Below, in pieces: positions 50,445 to 60,301 of a DNA stretch of 64,000 bases. Source of the stretch: Puniceicoccales bacterium Verruco_01. Its GTDB lineage: Bacteria; Verrucomicrobiota; Verrucomicrobiia; Opitutales; Oceanipulchritudinaceae. The notes under the pieces were generated by a model. It saw nothing but the letters and a program-made list of their open reading frames with translations, did not search any database and was not told where the DNA came from. Positions within the stretch are counted from its first letter, which is position 1. Each line of letters begins with the position of its first letter. The stretch lies in contig LVBV01000018.1 of assembly GCA_001604565.1 (NCBI GenBank), positions 102,458 to 166,457 on the forward strand, written 5' to 3'. Made by a program: the position numbers and the translations under genes.

Positions 50445-53185
50445 ACGGCGGCCTCCTTGTTTTCCGGAGTGTCGGCTTCCTTGGAGGCCCGTGCGTCGGC
50501 GGCGCGCAGGAGCGTTTCCAGCAGGGCGAGGCGGAAGGGGCCGATGCGGTTGCGCAGTTCGAGAGTCATTTCCAGCCACGAGGGCCGGTTGTACGAGCCG
50601 CTGCCCATGCGCATCGGCGACAGGTCGAGGGAAATCGGCTTGTCCACTACGAGCCGCCCGTCCCTGCCGTCCGGCAGTTCCATCGGCAACTGGCCAACGG
50701 CGGGCAGCGTGTCGTTCTGCCAGATTCCGCGCGCGAAAAGCGGTTCGCCACCGGCGGTGTTTGCCGGCACGGCCTCGCCCGGCATGGAGCGGAGGGAGAG
50801 GCGCACCTTGCCGTGGTGAGCGGCGATGAGGTAGGCGACAAGGGCGCGCGTCTGCGGATCCAAATCCTTTGCGGCATCCGAGCCGAGCCAGCCGAGCGCC
50901 GAGGCCAGCTCGTGCCGGAACTGTTTGCGGCAGTAGCGGGCCATCTTCGAGCGGCCCGTATCATCCTTCCCGCTCTTGGCGAGGATGGGCTGACCGGAAA
51001 GGGATGCCGCCGCGATCTCATACACGGCATCCGGCTCAAGCGTCTTTCCGCCTTCGTCCTTATCATATCCCCGCACGGCGAGCTGGAAGACCGGGTGGGC
51101 CTTGCCCGCGTCGTGCCAGATGGCCGCCGTCCGCAGCGCCGCACGCTCCGCATCGCTCACGGCGAGCGTCGCCATCACGCGGGAAGTTTCCACAAGCACC
51201 GCGCGCGTGTGGTCGAAGAGTTCCTGCGCATCCCGTGCGCCGCCGCTGGCGTATTCCTCGCCCGCGTTGTGCTCCCGTCCGAAGGGAATGCCCGTGTCAT
51301 CAGTCGGACGTATCCACTCGGGCATGTTGAGCCGCTCGACCGCGCCACTCTTCTTGTTCTTCTTCTCCTCGCCGACAAGGCCTGTCCAGCCGAGCGCGTC
51401 CTCATAGCCGCCCGCAAGGCGCGGCAGTAGGTACATGCGCCCGGCAACGACATTGTCATATTCGCCCACGCTGCGCCATTCGCCCTCGACGGCGTCCCAG
51501 GTCCATGCGTTGAGGCTCTCCGCCGGCTTTGCGTGCGTCTTGCCGAGCTTCTTGACAAAATCCTTGAAGCGACCGATGCCGACGCGGCAGAGTTCCGCAC
51601 GCACCGGTTGCATGATTTCCTTCGCATTCAGATCGTCCGCCTTCACACCGCGCGGCAATTCGCGCCAGAACACGAACACGTCCGCGCTCTCCGCGTCGGC
51701 ATCGCGCACGTAGCGCGATACGTCGATGTCCGCGCCGGAAAGGTCCGGCGTCGTGTCGAAAAGGTCCAGCAGGTCTTTGCGCCGCAGCACGGGGCGCACT
51801 TTGGTTTCAGGCCTCGCGGTGATGGCGGTCAGGCTCGCGGGCCCGGCGTCGCCCCCCTCGCCCATCCCGACGAGTAGCGATCGGCATTCGGCGATGCGAT
51901 CGGCATCGTACGGCAGGGCAAGTTCCACCGCCGCCTTGTCGTCCGTCTTTTCAAAGTCGATCCAGAAAATGCGCGCGCCCTCGATCCTGCCCCGGCGGTT
52001 GCAACGCCCGGCCCGCTGCACAAAGCTGCTCCACGGGCAGAGTTCCGTGAAGAGAGTCGTGGCGGAGAGGTCGAGCCCCGCCTCCACCACCTGCGTTGCA
52101 ACCACGACGCCCGCAAAGGGAGGCTCGCCCGCAAGCCGTTTCATGAAGGCGTCGCGTTCATTCGGGCGGAAGCGGGAATGCAACAGCAGACACTCGTCCG
52201 CCCGGTTCGCCCCCAGAAGCGCCTTCACGCTCTTGAACACCTCCTGAGCGCGGCTGACTCGGTTCACGATGACAAGCGTCAGACCTGGTTTTTCCGCGTA
52301 AGCCGCGCACACCTTCTCCGCAAGGGCCTTGGCATAGCCGGTTTCGTCCTTCGGGGTCAGCTTCACACCCGCAGCGTGCAGGGCCTTGGCCGCGTTGAGC
52401 CGCGTCGCCACATCTGGGATGGCACGGTCTTCCGGCTCAAGTTCCACATGCTTAACCATCGTCAGCGAATCGCGGAAATCCACCGTAGCCAGCCTGCCCG
52501 CGTCGAGCGTCGCGCTCATCCACCAGGTCGCACACCCCGTACCGCCGATCTTCTCCCTCAAACCCTGAAGCTGCGCGCCCGTCTCAACGCCCACGCCCAT
52601 CAGCTGCACCTCGTCCATCACCCAGAGGCAGTCGTTGTTGAGCAGCGCAAAGTGCATCGGCCAGCGGTGTGAGTTCATCGCATAGCCACGATTCAGCGCG
52701 CGGGAAAGGAGCATGTCCTGGGTGCCGATGATGATGGCCGGAGCTTCCGGCGAAAGATCCCAGTCACGGGAATCCGCGGAGGACTCGACACCGCCCATGA
52801 GGACGATCGGGCCGCGTGCGACAAGCTCCGCAAGCAGCTTCGCCGCACGTTCACCAAGACCCAGCTTACCGTTACGCTGTGCTGCGGAGAGGTTGGCGAG
52901 CCACAGCGCCACATCGGCCTGCGTCTGCTCCACAAGCGAGCGCATCGGCAGGCAGTAAACAAGCCTGCGCGGCCAGAGAGAGGCCGCATCGTCACCCAGC
53001 TGATTCCAGAGCCAGGCAAGCACAACCGCCGCCGTCTTACCCATGCCGGTGGGGACATTGATCCGGCAGTTCGGAACGCTGTGACCAGGGTTCGACTGCA
53101 AAGCGTATGCGAGTTTCTCCTGAAAGGCGAACGGATGTGCGCCGCCATATGCGGCAGAAAAGAAAAACGCATATTCAACGCTCAT
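50441..53185 (-). CDS. cas3: CRISPR-associated helicase-nuclease Cas3 with C-terminal HD domain
   Basis: Effector that unwinds and degrades the target strand, 914 aa. SF2 helicase motifs are in order: NVPTGMGKTAAVVLAW (Walker A), VMDEVQLMG (DExH-type box), MSATLDAGRL (motif III), VVVATQVVEAGLDLSATTLF and FVQRAGRCNRRGR (motifs V/VI). The HD nuclease lies at the C-terminal end (AIWHDAGKAHPVFQ, later AAHHGKVR). The helicase-then-HD order is known for type I-G/I-U. I chose MSVEYAFFFSAAYGGAHPFA at 53185 because a good promoter ends just upstream. First gene of the operon. Confidence 0.96.
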
Positions 53186-53196
53186 CTTGCCAACGT

Positions 53197-53224
53197 ATGA
53201 TACAGGCTCGCGGATTATTGTCAA
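53197..53224 (-). promoter_or_regulatory. Candidate promoter of the cas operon
   Basis: On the minus strand: TTGACA (consensus -35), 16 nt, TATCAT (-10), then 11 nt to the cas3 ATG. No SD precedes the ATG, so the message is near-leaderless. This is the best sigma70-like match I found in the window. Confidence 0.6.
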
Positions 53225-53423
53225 TAACACACCTCATGTTCTGTTGCAGCATGTGGTCACCTCGAACAACTGGTTTCGTAGCGAGAACGAGGATTTGCTG
53301 ATGAATGGCAAGGCTTCGGAAGTGAGTCGTATTGGAGGAAATCCGGCGAACTTCCGAAACGCCGCCGGCCACCGCAAAGACCGTTCGCAGCAGAAATCAA
53401 GGTTGTTCGGGTTGCCCCAATTA

Positions 53424-54780
53424 ACAGTCTGCTGAAAAAGTCGGCGATAGCGGCGGGTTGAGATTGCCTGCGACGAGGCGGCGTGAGACAAATTCTCATG
53501 CGAGGAAGAGCTGCGATGGAAACGGGACAATCTGCCTGATCAACGTGGAGGCGCGGCTTGGCGCCGACCATCCGCTGCGGGAAGTGAAGCGGATGTGCAA
53601 AGAGGTGTTGAAGGCGCTGGAGCCGGACTTTGCGCGGATGGTTGCGGCGAAGGGCAGGCCGAGCATCCCGCCGGAGCGGCTGTTGATGGCGTGAGTTCTG
53701 ATGTGCCTGTACGGAGTGCGCTCGTGCCGGAGATTCGCCGAGGAGCTGCCGTTCAATCTGCGCGTGCAAGTGGTTTCTGGACATGAATCCGGACGAGGAG
53801 GGCTTCGACGCGTCGAGTTTCTCAAAGAATCTGGGACGAATGCGGACGGGGCACCTCAAGCGAGCTGTTTTTCGCCAAGGTTGTGGAACTGGCGAGGTCA
53901 CACGGCTGGGCGAGCGACGAGCACTTTTCGGTGGACGGGACGCTGATCGAGGCGTGGGCGAGCGTGAAGAGCTTCCGCAGGAAAGACGAACCGCCGCCGC
54001 CGCCCGGGCAGGGCAACGGGTGGGTGGATTTCAAGGGCGAGAAGCGGAGCAACGAAACGAACGCCTCGACGACCGACCCGGAGGCGAAACTGGTGAAGTA
54101 CAGCGCCGGCGACGCGGCGAAACTGCGCTACGCGCTGCACGCGGTGAGCGAGAACCGCAACGGGCTGCTCGTGCTCCTAGACGTGAAACAGGCGGTGGGC
54201 GAAGGCTGCGCGGAGCACGAGGCAGCGAGCGATCAGCTGGACGAACTGACGTATCGCGGCTTCAACGTGCAAACGGTGGGAGCGGACAAGGGGTATCACA
54301 CGAAGGCTTGTGTGCAGGATTGCCGCGACCGTGCAATCGCTCCGCACGTGGCGCGGGTGAAAGGGCGCAAAACGCCGGGCCTCGACGGACGGACGGCACG
54401 GAGCACTGGCTACAAACTGAGCCAGCGGCTGCGCAAACGGATCGAGGAAAACTTCGGCTGGATGAAGGCGTTCGGGAACTTCCGCAAAAGCCGGTGGAAA
54501 GGGGCGGAGAAGACGAACTTTGTGGCGCAGTTTGTTGGGGCTACGTGCAACCTGATGCGGATGGCGAAACTGTCGCTTGCGGAGGCAAACCTGCCGCTAC
54601 AACCCGCGGCGGCATGAAGCCGCTATAGGCTCCGCCATGCCCCGATGCCTCGAAAACGAGGCAAATCGGGCAGGAAAACCCAGAAAACACGACGTATTGC
54701 TCCAAAATCGGTCTCAAACACGTTTCATTGAGAGCACGGTCCCATCGTCGCGACTGATTGGGCATTTTTCAACGGACTGC
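53424..54780 (+). mobile_element. Decayed IS5-like insertion sequence (about 1.36 kb)
   Basis: The left end ACAGTCTGCTGAAAAA and the right end TTTTTCAACGGACTGC (reverse complement GCAGTCCGTTGAAAAA) form imperfect 16-bp terminal inverted repeats. TA flanks both sides and could be a 2-bp target duplication. The only gene is a broken transposase. It lies 200 nt upstream of the cas3 promoter and separates the cas operon from rpsO-pnp. Family placement (IS5 / IS1182-like) rests on the transposase wording. Confidence 0.85.
53458..54617 (+). pseudogene. Transposase of IS5-like element, disrupted
   Basis: The coding sequence runs through three frames. The N-terminal part (EARLGADHPLREVKRMCKEV, PPERLLMA) ends in an in-frame TGA near 53692 and resumes in the same frame with CLYGVRSCRRFAEELPFNLR. 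The next piece (MNPDEEGFDASSFSKNLGRM) is in another frame, and the C-terminal ~245 residues (53883-54617) are in a third. That last part holds the DDE-type core: VDGTLIEAWASVKSF, VDFKGEKRSNETNASTTDPE, GADKGYHTKACVQDCR and RKRIEENFGWMKAFG. The stop and two frameshifts make it non-functional unless there is unusual recoding. Confidence 0.88.
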
Positions 54781-54782
54781 TA

Positions 54783-55186
54783 ACATTGCAGGTGGTCCGA
54801 CTGCTGCATCCCGGTCAGTATTTCATCGGCTTTGGTTGTCATGAGACCCCGTCCTTCCGCTCGCGTCCTCTGGCGTCATGACGATTGAGGCAACACAGCC
54901 GGGCCGATCCGCGCGCGGATTTGCTTGCCTTGACGGGCCTTCCGGGATTTAAGTGATCCCTTCACGTCGAGAACGGGAAGGCTGCTGCCCGACCGTTCCG
55001 CCGCCGGGCTCCCGCGAGGGGGCTTTAGACGGCATCCTCGGCCCGGGCCGCATCCAAAATCACAAGTGATTGCGGTCCGAACTCTTGCGCAAGGGCGCGG
55101 GAGGGCTGGGATGCACCGGGAAAGGGGTTTGCGCACGAAGCGGAAACCCTCCGCCGGACGGGGGTGAGGAAAAAAATACAGACAAC
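54783..55186 (+). other. Intergenic region upstream of rpsO
   Basis: About 400 nt between the IS right end and rpsO. No credible gene is seen. TTGACG near 54931 could be a -35, but no good -10 follows at the usual distance. GGTGAGGA stands 15-20 nt before the rpsO ATG. The rpsO leader, where S15 often autoregulates, would lie here; no specific S15 site can be identified by eye. Confidence 0.45.
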
Positions 55187-55450
55187 ATGAGTTCTCCAGA
55201 CAAGTCCGGCATCATTGCCCAGTTCCGCCAGAGCGAAAACGACACCGGTTCCAGCGAGGTCCAGATCGCGCTTCTTTCCGCGCGCATCAAGCACCTCACC
55301 GAACACCTCCGCACCCATGCGAAGGATTTTCACTCCCGCCGCGGCCTGATCGCCATGACGAGCCGTCGCCGCAAGCTCCTCGACTACCTCAAGCGCAACC
55401 AGCTTGAGAAATACAACGAGATCGTGAAGAGCCTGGGCCTGCGCCACTAA
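55187..55450 (+). CDS. rpsO: 30S ribosomal protein S15
   Basis: Primary 16S rRNA-binding protein of the small-subunit platform, 87 aa. [40 protein letters not shown] and [17 protein letters not shown] are the family blocks and leave no doubt. The start ATG at 55187 is family-standard; the upstream extension to 55070 is not. The rpsO-pnp order is widely conserved in bacteria. Confidence 0.99.
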   Translation: MSSPDKSGIIAQFRQSENDTGSSEVQIALLSARIKHLTEHLRTHAKDFHSRRGLIAMTSRRRKLLDYLKRNQLEKYNEIVKSLGLRH

Positions 55451-55491
55451 TTTTCGTGGACAAGTCCGCTCGTAGATTCTTTTGAACCCCC

Positions 55492-55527
55492 GGCGCATGG
55501 AGCGGAACCCATTTCGCTCCATGCGCC
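55492..55527 (+). terminator. Strong hairpin between rpsO and pnp
   Basis: GGCGCATGGAGCG and CGCTCCATGCGCC form a perfect 13-bp stem with a 10-nt loop, followed by TGTTCTCATTC. It may be a partial terminator or a processing site in the rpsO-pnp message, as in E. coli, where RNase III cuts such a hairpin. There is no long T-run. Confidence 0.65.
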
Positions 55528-55647
55528 TGTTCTCATTCAGGCCCGTGGATTTTCCGGAAGGGGTGGCAGGCAACAGTCCCCTCGTCCCCGGGCCCAACGA
55601 CGAAACAAACAGGACGCCGCAATCCGGCGGCGCCAAATGAAAGACAC

Positions 55648-58293
55648 ATGCTGCAGCATAAGTATTCTGTCACGGTCGAAGACCTTGGCATCACGATAGG
55701 CACGGGCACGATTGGCAAGCAGGCCAACGGCGCCGTAATGATCTCCCTTGGCGAAACCACCGTTTTCGTGGCCGCCGTCGCCGCCGCGTCCGTCAAGGAC
55801 GGGCAGGACTTCTTCCCCCTCACCGTCGATTACCGCGAGCGTTTTGCCGCCGCGGGCCGCTTCCCCGGCGGCTTCTTCAAGCGCGAAGGCCGCCCGACCG
55901 AGAAGGAAATCCTCACCTCGCGTCTTTGCGACCGTCCTCTGCGTCCGCTTTTCCCGAAGGGCTTCATGAACGAGGTTCAGGTGCAGGGCCTGCTCCTTTC
56001 AGCCGACGGCGTGAACGATCCGGACATGCTGATGGTGAACGGCGCCAGCGCGGCGCTCCTCTGCTCCGACATCCCGTGGAACGGCCCGATCGGCGGCCTG
56101 CGCGTGGGCCTCATCGACGGCCAGTTCATCGCGAACCCGACGCACGAGCAGATGTTCGACTCCGACCTCGACCTCGTCTACGTGGGCAACGAGAAGGAGA
56201 TGATGATGATCGAGGGCAGCGCCGAGCAGCTTCCTGAAGTGGAGTTCATCCGCGCCCTCGAATTCGCGCAACGTCAGGTCGTCAAGATCATCGACGCGCA
56301 GAAGAAGCTGGCCGAGATGTACCACAAGGAGAAGGCCACCTTCAAGCTCTTCGTCTGCACCGACGAAAACCTTTCCTTCATCCGCAACCTCGTTGGCAAG
56401 CGCCTCTTGGACGCCGTGTTCCAGGAGAGCAAGGTCGCCCGCAACAAGGCCGTCGAGGCCCTGAAGGACGAGGCCGCCGAAGCCCTCAAGGCCAAGGTGG
56501 GCGAGGAAGCCTTCGACAAGAATCAGGTCATGCTGGCCTTCGAGGTTCTTCAAGAGGAAGTGTACCGCGACGCGATCCTCGACGAGGGCAAGCGCGCGGA
56601 TGGCCGCAAGATCGACGAGCTTCGTCCGATCACCGGTCAGGTGGGCGTTCTGCCCCGCGTGCATGGCTCGGCCATGTTCCAGCGCGGTGAAACGCAGAAC
56701 ATTGCCATCGCCACCCTCGGCACGACGAGCGACGTGCAGGAGATGGACGGCATCACCGGCGGACCGCGCGAGAAGAGCTTCATTCTCCACTACAATTTCC
56801 CGAACTACTCCGTGGGCGAGACAGGCCGCATTTCCGGTCCGGGCCGCCGCGAGATCGGTCACGGCGCTCTTGCCGAGCGTTCGCTCCTGCCGGTTCTGCC
56901 GAGCGAGGACGATTTCCCCTACTCGATCCGCGTCGTTTCGGAGATCATGGAATCCAACGGCTCGACCTCCATGGCGAGCGTCTGCGGCGGCTGCCTTGCC
57001 CTCATGGATGCGGGCGTGCCGATCTCGGACATGGTTTCCGGCATCTCCTGCGGTCTTGTGACCCGCCGCGATGACAAGGGCGAGATCGTCAAATACGTGG
57101 TGCTGACCGACATCATCGGCAGCGAGGACCACTTTGGCGACATGGACTTCAAGATCTGCGGCACGCGTAACGGCATCACCGGCTTCCAGCTGGACCTCAA
57201 GATCGAGGGCCTGCCGCACGACATCGCCATCGAGGCCATCCGTCGCAACACCGAGACGCGCATGAAGATCCTCGACATCATGGCCGGCATCCTGCCGGAG
57301 CCGCGCAAGGAGCTTTCCGCCCACGCGCCGCGCATCCAGCAGATCCAGATCGAGCCGGACAAGATCGGCCTTCTCATCGGTCCCGGTGGCAAGACCATCC
57401 GCCGCATCACCGAGGTTTCCGGCGCCCAGATCGACATCAACGAGGATAACTCGGGCCGCGTGAACATCTACGCCACGACCAAGGAGTCGATGGACCGCGC
57501 ACTGGAAGAGATCGGCCTCTTGACCGCAGAGATCGAGATCGGCAAGACGTATCACGGCACCGTCCGCGGCGTGAAGGAATTCGGCTGCTTTGTCGAATGC
57601 CTGCCCGGCAAGGAAGGCCTCGTGCACGTCTCGGAGCTGGCCGACTTCCGCGTCAACCGCGTGGAGGATGTCTGCGCGATGGGCGACGAGATGTGGGTCA
57701 AGTGCGTCGGCATCGACGAAAAGGGCCGCGTGCGTCTTTCCCGCAAGGAAGCCATGGCCGAGCGCGATGGCGAAAAGGACGGACTTTCCGAGAAGCTGGA
57801 GGCCGAGAAGGCCCGCAGCGCCGCCCGTGGCGACCGCGGCGAACGTCGCGACGACCGTGGCGAGCGCCGCGGGGATCGCGGTGAACGTCGTGGCGGTTAC
57901 GATCGCGGCGAACGCCGTGGCGACCGTGGCGAACGCCGTGGTGGCGACCGCTACCGCGACGACCGCGGCCCGCGCGACGACCGTCGTGACGACCGCCCGC
58001 GCGACGACGACCGCCCGGCCCGTGATGACCGCGACGAGCGTCCGGCACGCGACGATCGTGACGAACGTCCGGCCCGCGACGAGCGTGACGAACGCCCCGC
58101 GCGTCGTGATGACGACCGTGACGAACGTCCGGCCCGCGAGGAAGAGGCTCCCCGCGAAGAGCGTTCCGACGCTCCCCGCGCCGAGGGCGATTCCTCCGAG
58201 CCCCGCAGCGAGGGTGGCGAGCGCCGTCCCCGCCGCGACGGCGACGGACAGCGTCACCACCGCCGCAGCAGCCGCCGCGACGACCGCGACTAG
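55648..58293 (+). CDS. pnp: Polynucleotide phosphorylase with long Arg/Asp-rich C-terminal tail
   Basis: 3'-5' phosphorolytic exoribonuclease and RNA-degradation core enzyme, 881 aa. Domains in order: RNase PH-like 1 (1-145), helical linker, RNase PH-like 2 (about 310-540; [20 protein letters not shown]), KH (about 555-615; [15 protein letters not shown]) and S1 (about 625-695; [28 protein letters not shown]). Normal PNPases end soon after S1, near 700-720 aa. This one adds about 165 residues of low-complexity repeats such as GDRGERRG and DDRDERPAR. The tail is probably disordered and may bind RNA or other degradosome partners; that is inference. The stop codon is buried in a hairpin. Confidence 0.97.
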   Translation: MLQHKYSVTVEDLGITIGTGTIGKQANGAVMISLGETTVFVAAVAAASVKDGQDFFPLTVDYRERFAAAGRFPGGFFKREGRPTEKEILTSRLCDRPLRPLFPKGFMNEVQVQGLLLSADGVNDPDMLMVNGASAALLCSDIPWNGPIGGLRVGLIDGQFIANPTHEQMFDSDLDLVYVGNEKEMMMIEGSAEQLPEVEFIRALEFAQRQVVKIIDAQKKLAEMYHKEKATFKLFVCTDENLSFIRNLVGKRLLDAVFQESKVARNKAVEALKDEAAEALKAKVGEEAFDKNQVMLAFEVLQEEVYRDAILDEGKRADGRKIDELRPITGQVGVLPRVHGSAMFQRGETQNIAIATLGTTSDVQEMDGITGGPREKSFILHYNFPNYSVGETGRISGPGRREIGHGALAERSLLPVLPSEDDFPYSIRVVSEIMESNGSTSMASVCGGCLALMDAGVPISDMVSGISCGLVTRRDDKGEIVKYVVLTDIIGSEDHFGDMDFKICGTRNGITGFQLDLKIEGLPHDIAIEAIRRNTETRMKILDIMAGILPEPRKELSAHAPRIQQIQIEPDKIGLLIGPGGKTIRRITEVSGAQIDINEDNSGRVNIYATTKESMDRALEEIGLLTAEIEIGKTYHGTVRGVKEFGCFVECLPGKEGLVHVSELADFRVNRVEDVCAMGDEMWVKCVGIDEKGRVRLSRKEAMAERDGEKDGLSEKLEAEKARSAARGDRGERRDDRGERRGDRGERRGGYDRGERRGDRGERRGGDRYRDDRGPRDDRRDDRPRDDDRPARDDRDERPARDDRDERPARDERDERPARRDDDRDERPAREEEAPREERSDAPRAEGDSSEPRSEGGERRPRRDGDGQRHHRRSSRRDDRD

Positions 58294-58355
58294 GGCCGAA
58301 AGGCCCTAGGACCCGCCGATGCGCCTGCAGGCGCATCGGGAAGGGCTTCGCCCTT
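58290..58355 (+). other. Three consecutive hairpins at the pnp 3' end
   Basis: Back to back: CTAGGGCC-GAAA-GGCCCTAG, whose 5' arm includes the TAG stop codon; the palindrome GATGCGCCTGCAGGCGCATC; and AAGGGC-TTC-GCCCTT. None has a T-run. They could protect or process the 3' end of the pnp message. Confidence 0.75.
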
Positions 58356-58367
58356 ACGCTGGCTAAA

Positions 58368-58444
58368 GCGCGCTATCCTGAAGAGGAGGCGGCAGGTTAT
58401 TTCAAGAGGCTCTCCGGAATCATCCGGAGGGCCTCTTTTTTGTC
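58368..58444 (+). terminator. Element A: conserved 5' box plus rho-independent terminator (downstream of pnp)
   Basis: Begins GCGCGCTATCCTGAAGAGG, then GGTTAT, then the hairpin AGAGGCTCTCCGGA/TCCGGAGGGCCTCT followed by TTTTTT, a textbook intrinsic terminator. The GAAGAGG of the 5' box could alternatively pair with CCTCTT of the terminator arm. It terminates pnp and shares its plan with element B. Confidence 0.75.
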
Positions 58445-58488
58445 GGGGAAAAGCATCGGGTGCCGGACCGGCAACCTTTTCTTCCCTC

Positions 58489-58609
58489 GCGCGCTATTCT
58501 GAAGAGGGGGGGGCTGGAACTCTTCGGGCGATGCGGAAGCATCGCGGGTGAAGGGGTTATCCCCCTTCCTTCGAGAACCCTCCGGATCCTTCCGGGGGGT
58601 TCTTTTTGT
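58489..58609 (+). promoter_or_regulatory. Element B: related box, tetraloop hairpin and terminator upstream of folA
   Basis: Starts GCGCGCTATTCTGAAGAGG, nearly identical to element A. It carries an additional hairpin GCGATGC-GGAA-GCATCGC, then GGTTAT, and ends in the terminator AGAACCCTCCGGA/TCCGGGGGGTTCT-TTTT. It lies 81 nt before the folA ATG. It could be a cis-regulatory attenuator or simply a second terminator; the ligand or factor is unknown. Confidence 0.55.
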
Positions 58610-58690
58610 ACTATTTCGGGAATAAACCGGCGGGAGTTCCGGATCAGATGCGCCTTGACCGTTCCCGCGCTTTGGCTCCAGATTCGGGCC

Positions 58691-59215
58691 ATGACCGAGG
58701 TTCCGCCACCCATCGCCCTTCCCGGCAGCGTCAACTTGATCGCTGCGTGCGACGAGAACCGACTCATCGGCAACAAGGGCCGCCTGCCGTGGCGTATTCG
58801 CGAGGACTGGCTCTGGTTCCTCGCCAACACGACGGGCGGGGCCTGCGTCATCGGGCGCCTTTCCTTCGAGGCGATGCTCCGGGGCTCCAGCGTGAACGAG
58901 AAGCGCCGCTTTTTCGTCGTTTCCAAGAATTCGGGGCTGTCCGGTTCCTTTTCGGAAGTCTTCCCGGATTATCCGGCGGCTCTGGCGGCGGCAAAGGCGT
59001 CCGGCAGGCCCGTCTGGATCTGCGGAGGCGAGCGTATCTACGCGGAAAGCCTGGCCTCCTGCGACCGCCTGTACCTCACGCGCGTCCACGCTAGGTTCGA
59101 GGGCGACGCCTGGCTGCCGGACTGGTCGGCGCAGTTCCCGGGGAAGCCCCTCTGGAAGCGCGACGGCGCGGACGGCAGGTGCAGCTACTCCTTCGAGGTG
59201 TACGAGCGGCGCTAG
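58691..59215 (+). CDS. folA: Dihydrofolate reductase
   Basis: Reduces dihydrofolate to tetrahydrofolate with NADPH, 174 aa. The core motif is IAACDENRLIGNKGRLPWRI, with the usual Trp near the active site. CVIGRLSFEAML corresponds to the NADPH-binding (V)xGRxTxE block, and VWICGGERIYAESL to the GGxxIY motif. Start at ATG 58691; the longer frame from 58460 crosses the upstream terminator and is rejected. Preceded by the terminator-bearing element B. Confidence 0.95.
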   Translation: MTEVPPPIALPGSVNLIAACDENRLIGNKGRLPWRIREDWLWFLANTTGGACVIGRLSFEAMLRGSSVNEKRRFFVVSKNSGLSGSFSEVFPDYPAALAAAKASGRPVWICGGERIYAESLASCDRLYLTRVHARFEGDAWLPDWSAQFPGKPLWKRDGADGRCSYSFEVYERR

Positions 59216-59258
59216 AGAAGACCAGTCTGGGCGGCTCCCACGTCGCGCGCGCGTGGGC

Positions 59259-60107
59259 TCATCTGACGAGCGTCGGCTTATAGAGCGGGTAGGAAGTTCC
59301 CGGGCGCGCTTTGAACGTTTCCAGCCACTTTTGACAGGCTTCCATGTCCTTGGCTCGGAAGCCGGTGGCGTACATCGCGTAAATCAGTTCGATGTCGGCA
59401 ATCAGGTGCTTTGCCCCGATGGTGGTTTTCCTCTCGCGTCCCACGCGGCGCAGGACGATGTCGAAGGGCAGGGGTTTGGGACCGGCGGGATCGGCGTCGA
59501 TCGCCTCGGGCGTGCGGAAGTCCGGCTGCAGGTAGCCGAGGTGAGCGCCGAGGGCCCAATACCCCGCGCGCTCGAAGGAGGTGCGGCGGATCTTGTTTGC
59601 GGGAATGATTAGGTCGATCGGTTCCATTTCGGCAAAGAGGGTGACGGGGGCCTCCGGTCTGCCAAGCAGCGTGGCGGCGCGGCGCGCCGTGACAACCGGC
59701 ACGGTGCGCAGAATCGCCGCAAGGCCCTTGCGGCGCCACTTGGGCGTCACAAAAGCGTGCGAGAGGTGGACGACAACTTCCTCGTAATCCGCTCGCAGGA
59801 TCGCCGTGTGGTCGCAGAGCGCCACGATCTCGCTGCCCACCATGAGGAGCATCAGATTGTAGAGCATCCCGCAGCCGTTCTGCGGCACAACGGGGTTCCA
59901 CAAGAGGCGCTGTGCGAGAACAGAGCGCGTCTCCATCTCGCCCTTCGCGCCAAACTCGCCTTCAAGTAGAAGAAACGCAGCCTCGAAGAGCGGATCGCAG
60001 GGGGACTCCACCACATGCAGCTTGAGCCCCTTGGGAAGGGCGGGATGCGGCGAAGAATCCCCGGGGGCGAGGTCTTCCGGCGCGATGAATCGGGGCCAGT
60101 GTGACAT
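59259..60107 (-). CDS. GNAT-like acyltransferase-fold protein, function unknown
   Basis: A 282-aa soluble protein. The middle contains VHLSHAFVTPKWRRKGLAAI, which resembles GNAT motif A with the acetyl-CoA loop (Q/RxxG/A replaced by RRKGLA). The N-terminal ~60 residues and the C-terminal ~100 (IADIELIYAMYATGFRAKDM) are unassigned. I chose MSHWPRFIAPED at 60107. It stands alone, convergent with folA (43 nt between stops). N-acetyltransferase activity is a guess from the motif. Confidence 0.6.
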   Translation of the reverse strand: MSHWPRFIAPEDLAPGDSSPHPALPKGLKLHVVESPCDPLFEAAFLLLEGEFGAKGEMETRSVLAQRLLWNPVVPQNGCGMLYNLMLLMVGSEIVALCDHTAILRADYEEVVVHLSHAFVTPKWRRKGLAAILRTVPVVTARRAATLLGRPEAPVTLFAEMEPIDLIIPANKIRRTSFERAGYWALGAHLGYLQPDFRTPEAIDADPAGPKPLPFDIVLRRVGRERKTTIGAKHLIADIELIYAMYATGFRAKDMEACQKWLETFKARPGTSYPLYKPTLVR

Positions 60108-60277
60108 GGGTTTCACTTTACGCGCCTTGCACAGGCAAGGGCAAGCCGTGCACCCTGCGGCAGTTCCGGGATGACGTGTTCCGGTCGCTAGCCGAAGCCC
60201 GCCTGAACCGTGCAAGTCCCTTCTTTGCGAGTGCCGGGGCGTAATGATTGATTAATGATTCAGTTTGATTTTCGGCG
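60108..60277. other. Divergent intergenic region between the GNAT-like gene and the toxin-antitoxin operon
   Basis: Holds the start regions of both genes. An AT-rich stretch with two TGATT boxes (60241-60270) precedes the operator. No gene is seen. Confidence 0.5.
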
Positions 60278-60301
60278 TATGTCGTAATACATTGTGACAT
60301 A
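60278..60301 (+). promoter_or_regulatory. Candidate operator/promoter of the toxin-antitoxin operon
   Basis: The inverted repeat TATGTC...GACATA has 12 nt between its arms. The -10-like TAATAC lies between the arms and the right arm runs into the antitoxin ATG. A repressor bound here would block both transcription and start-codon access, fitting the autoregulation usual for such modules. Confidence 0.5.

Noticed and set aside
54876-55636. Minus-strand ORFs opposite rpsO and its leader
   Set aside because: Shadows of rpsO; no motif support.
55999-58260. 753-aa minus-strand ORF opposite pnp
   Set aside because: Antisense shadow of a highly conserved gene; hydrophobic V/A/T-rich artefact.
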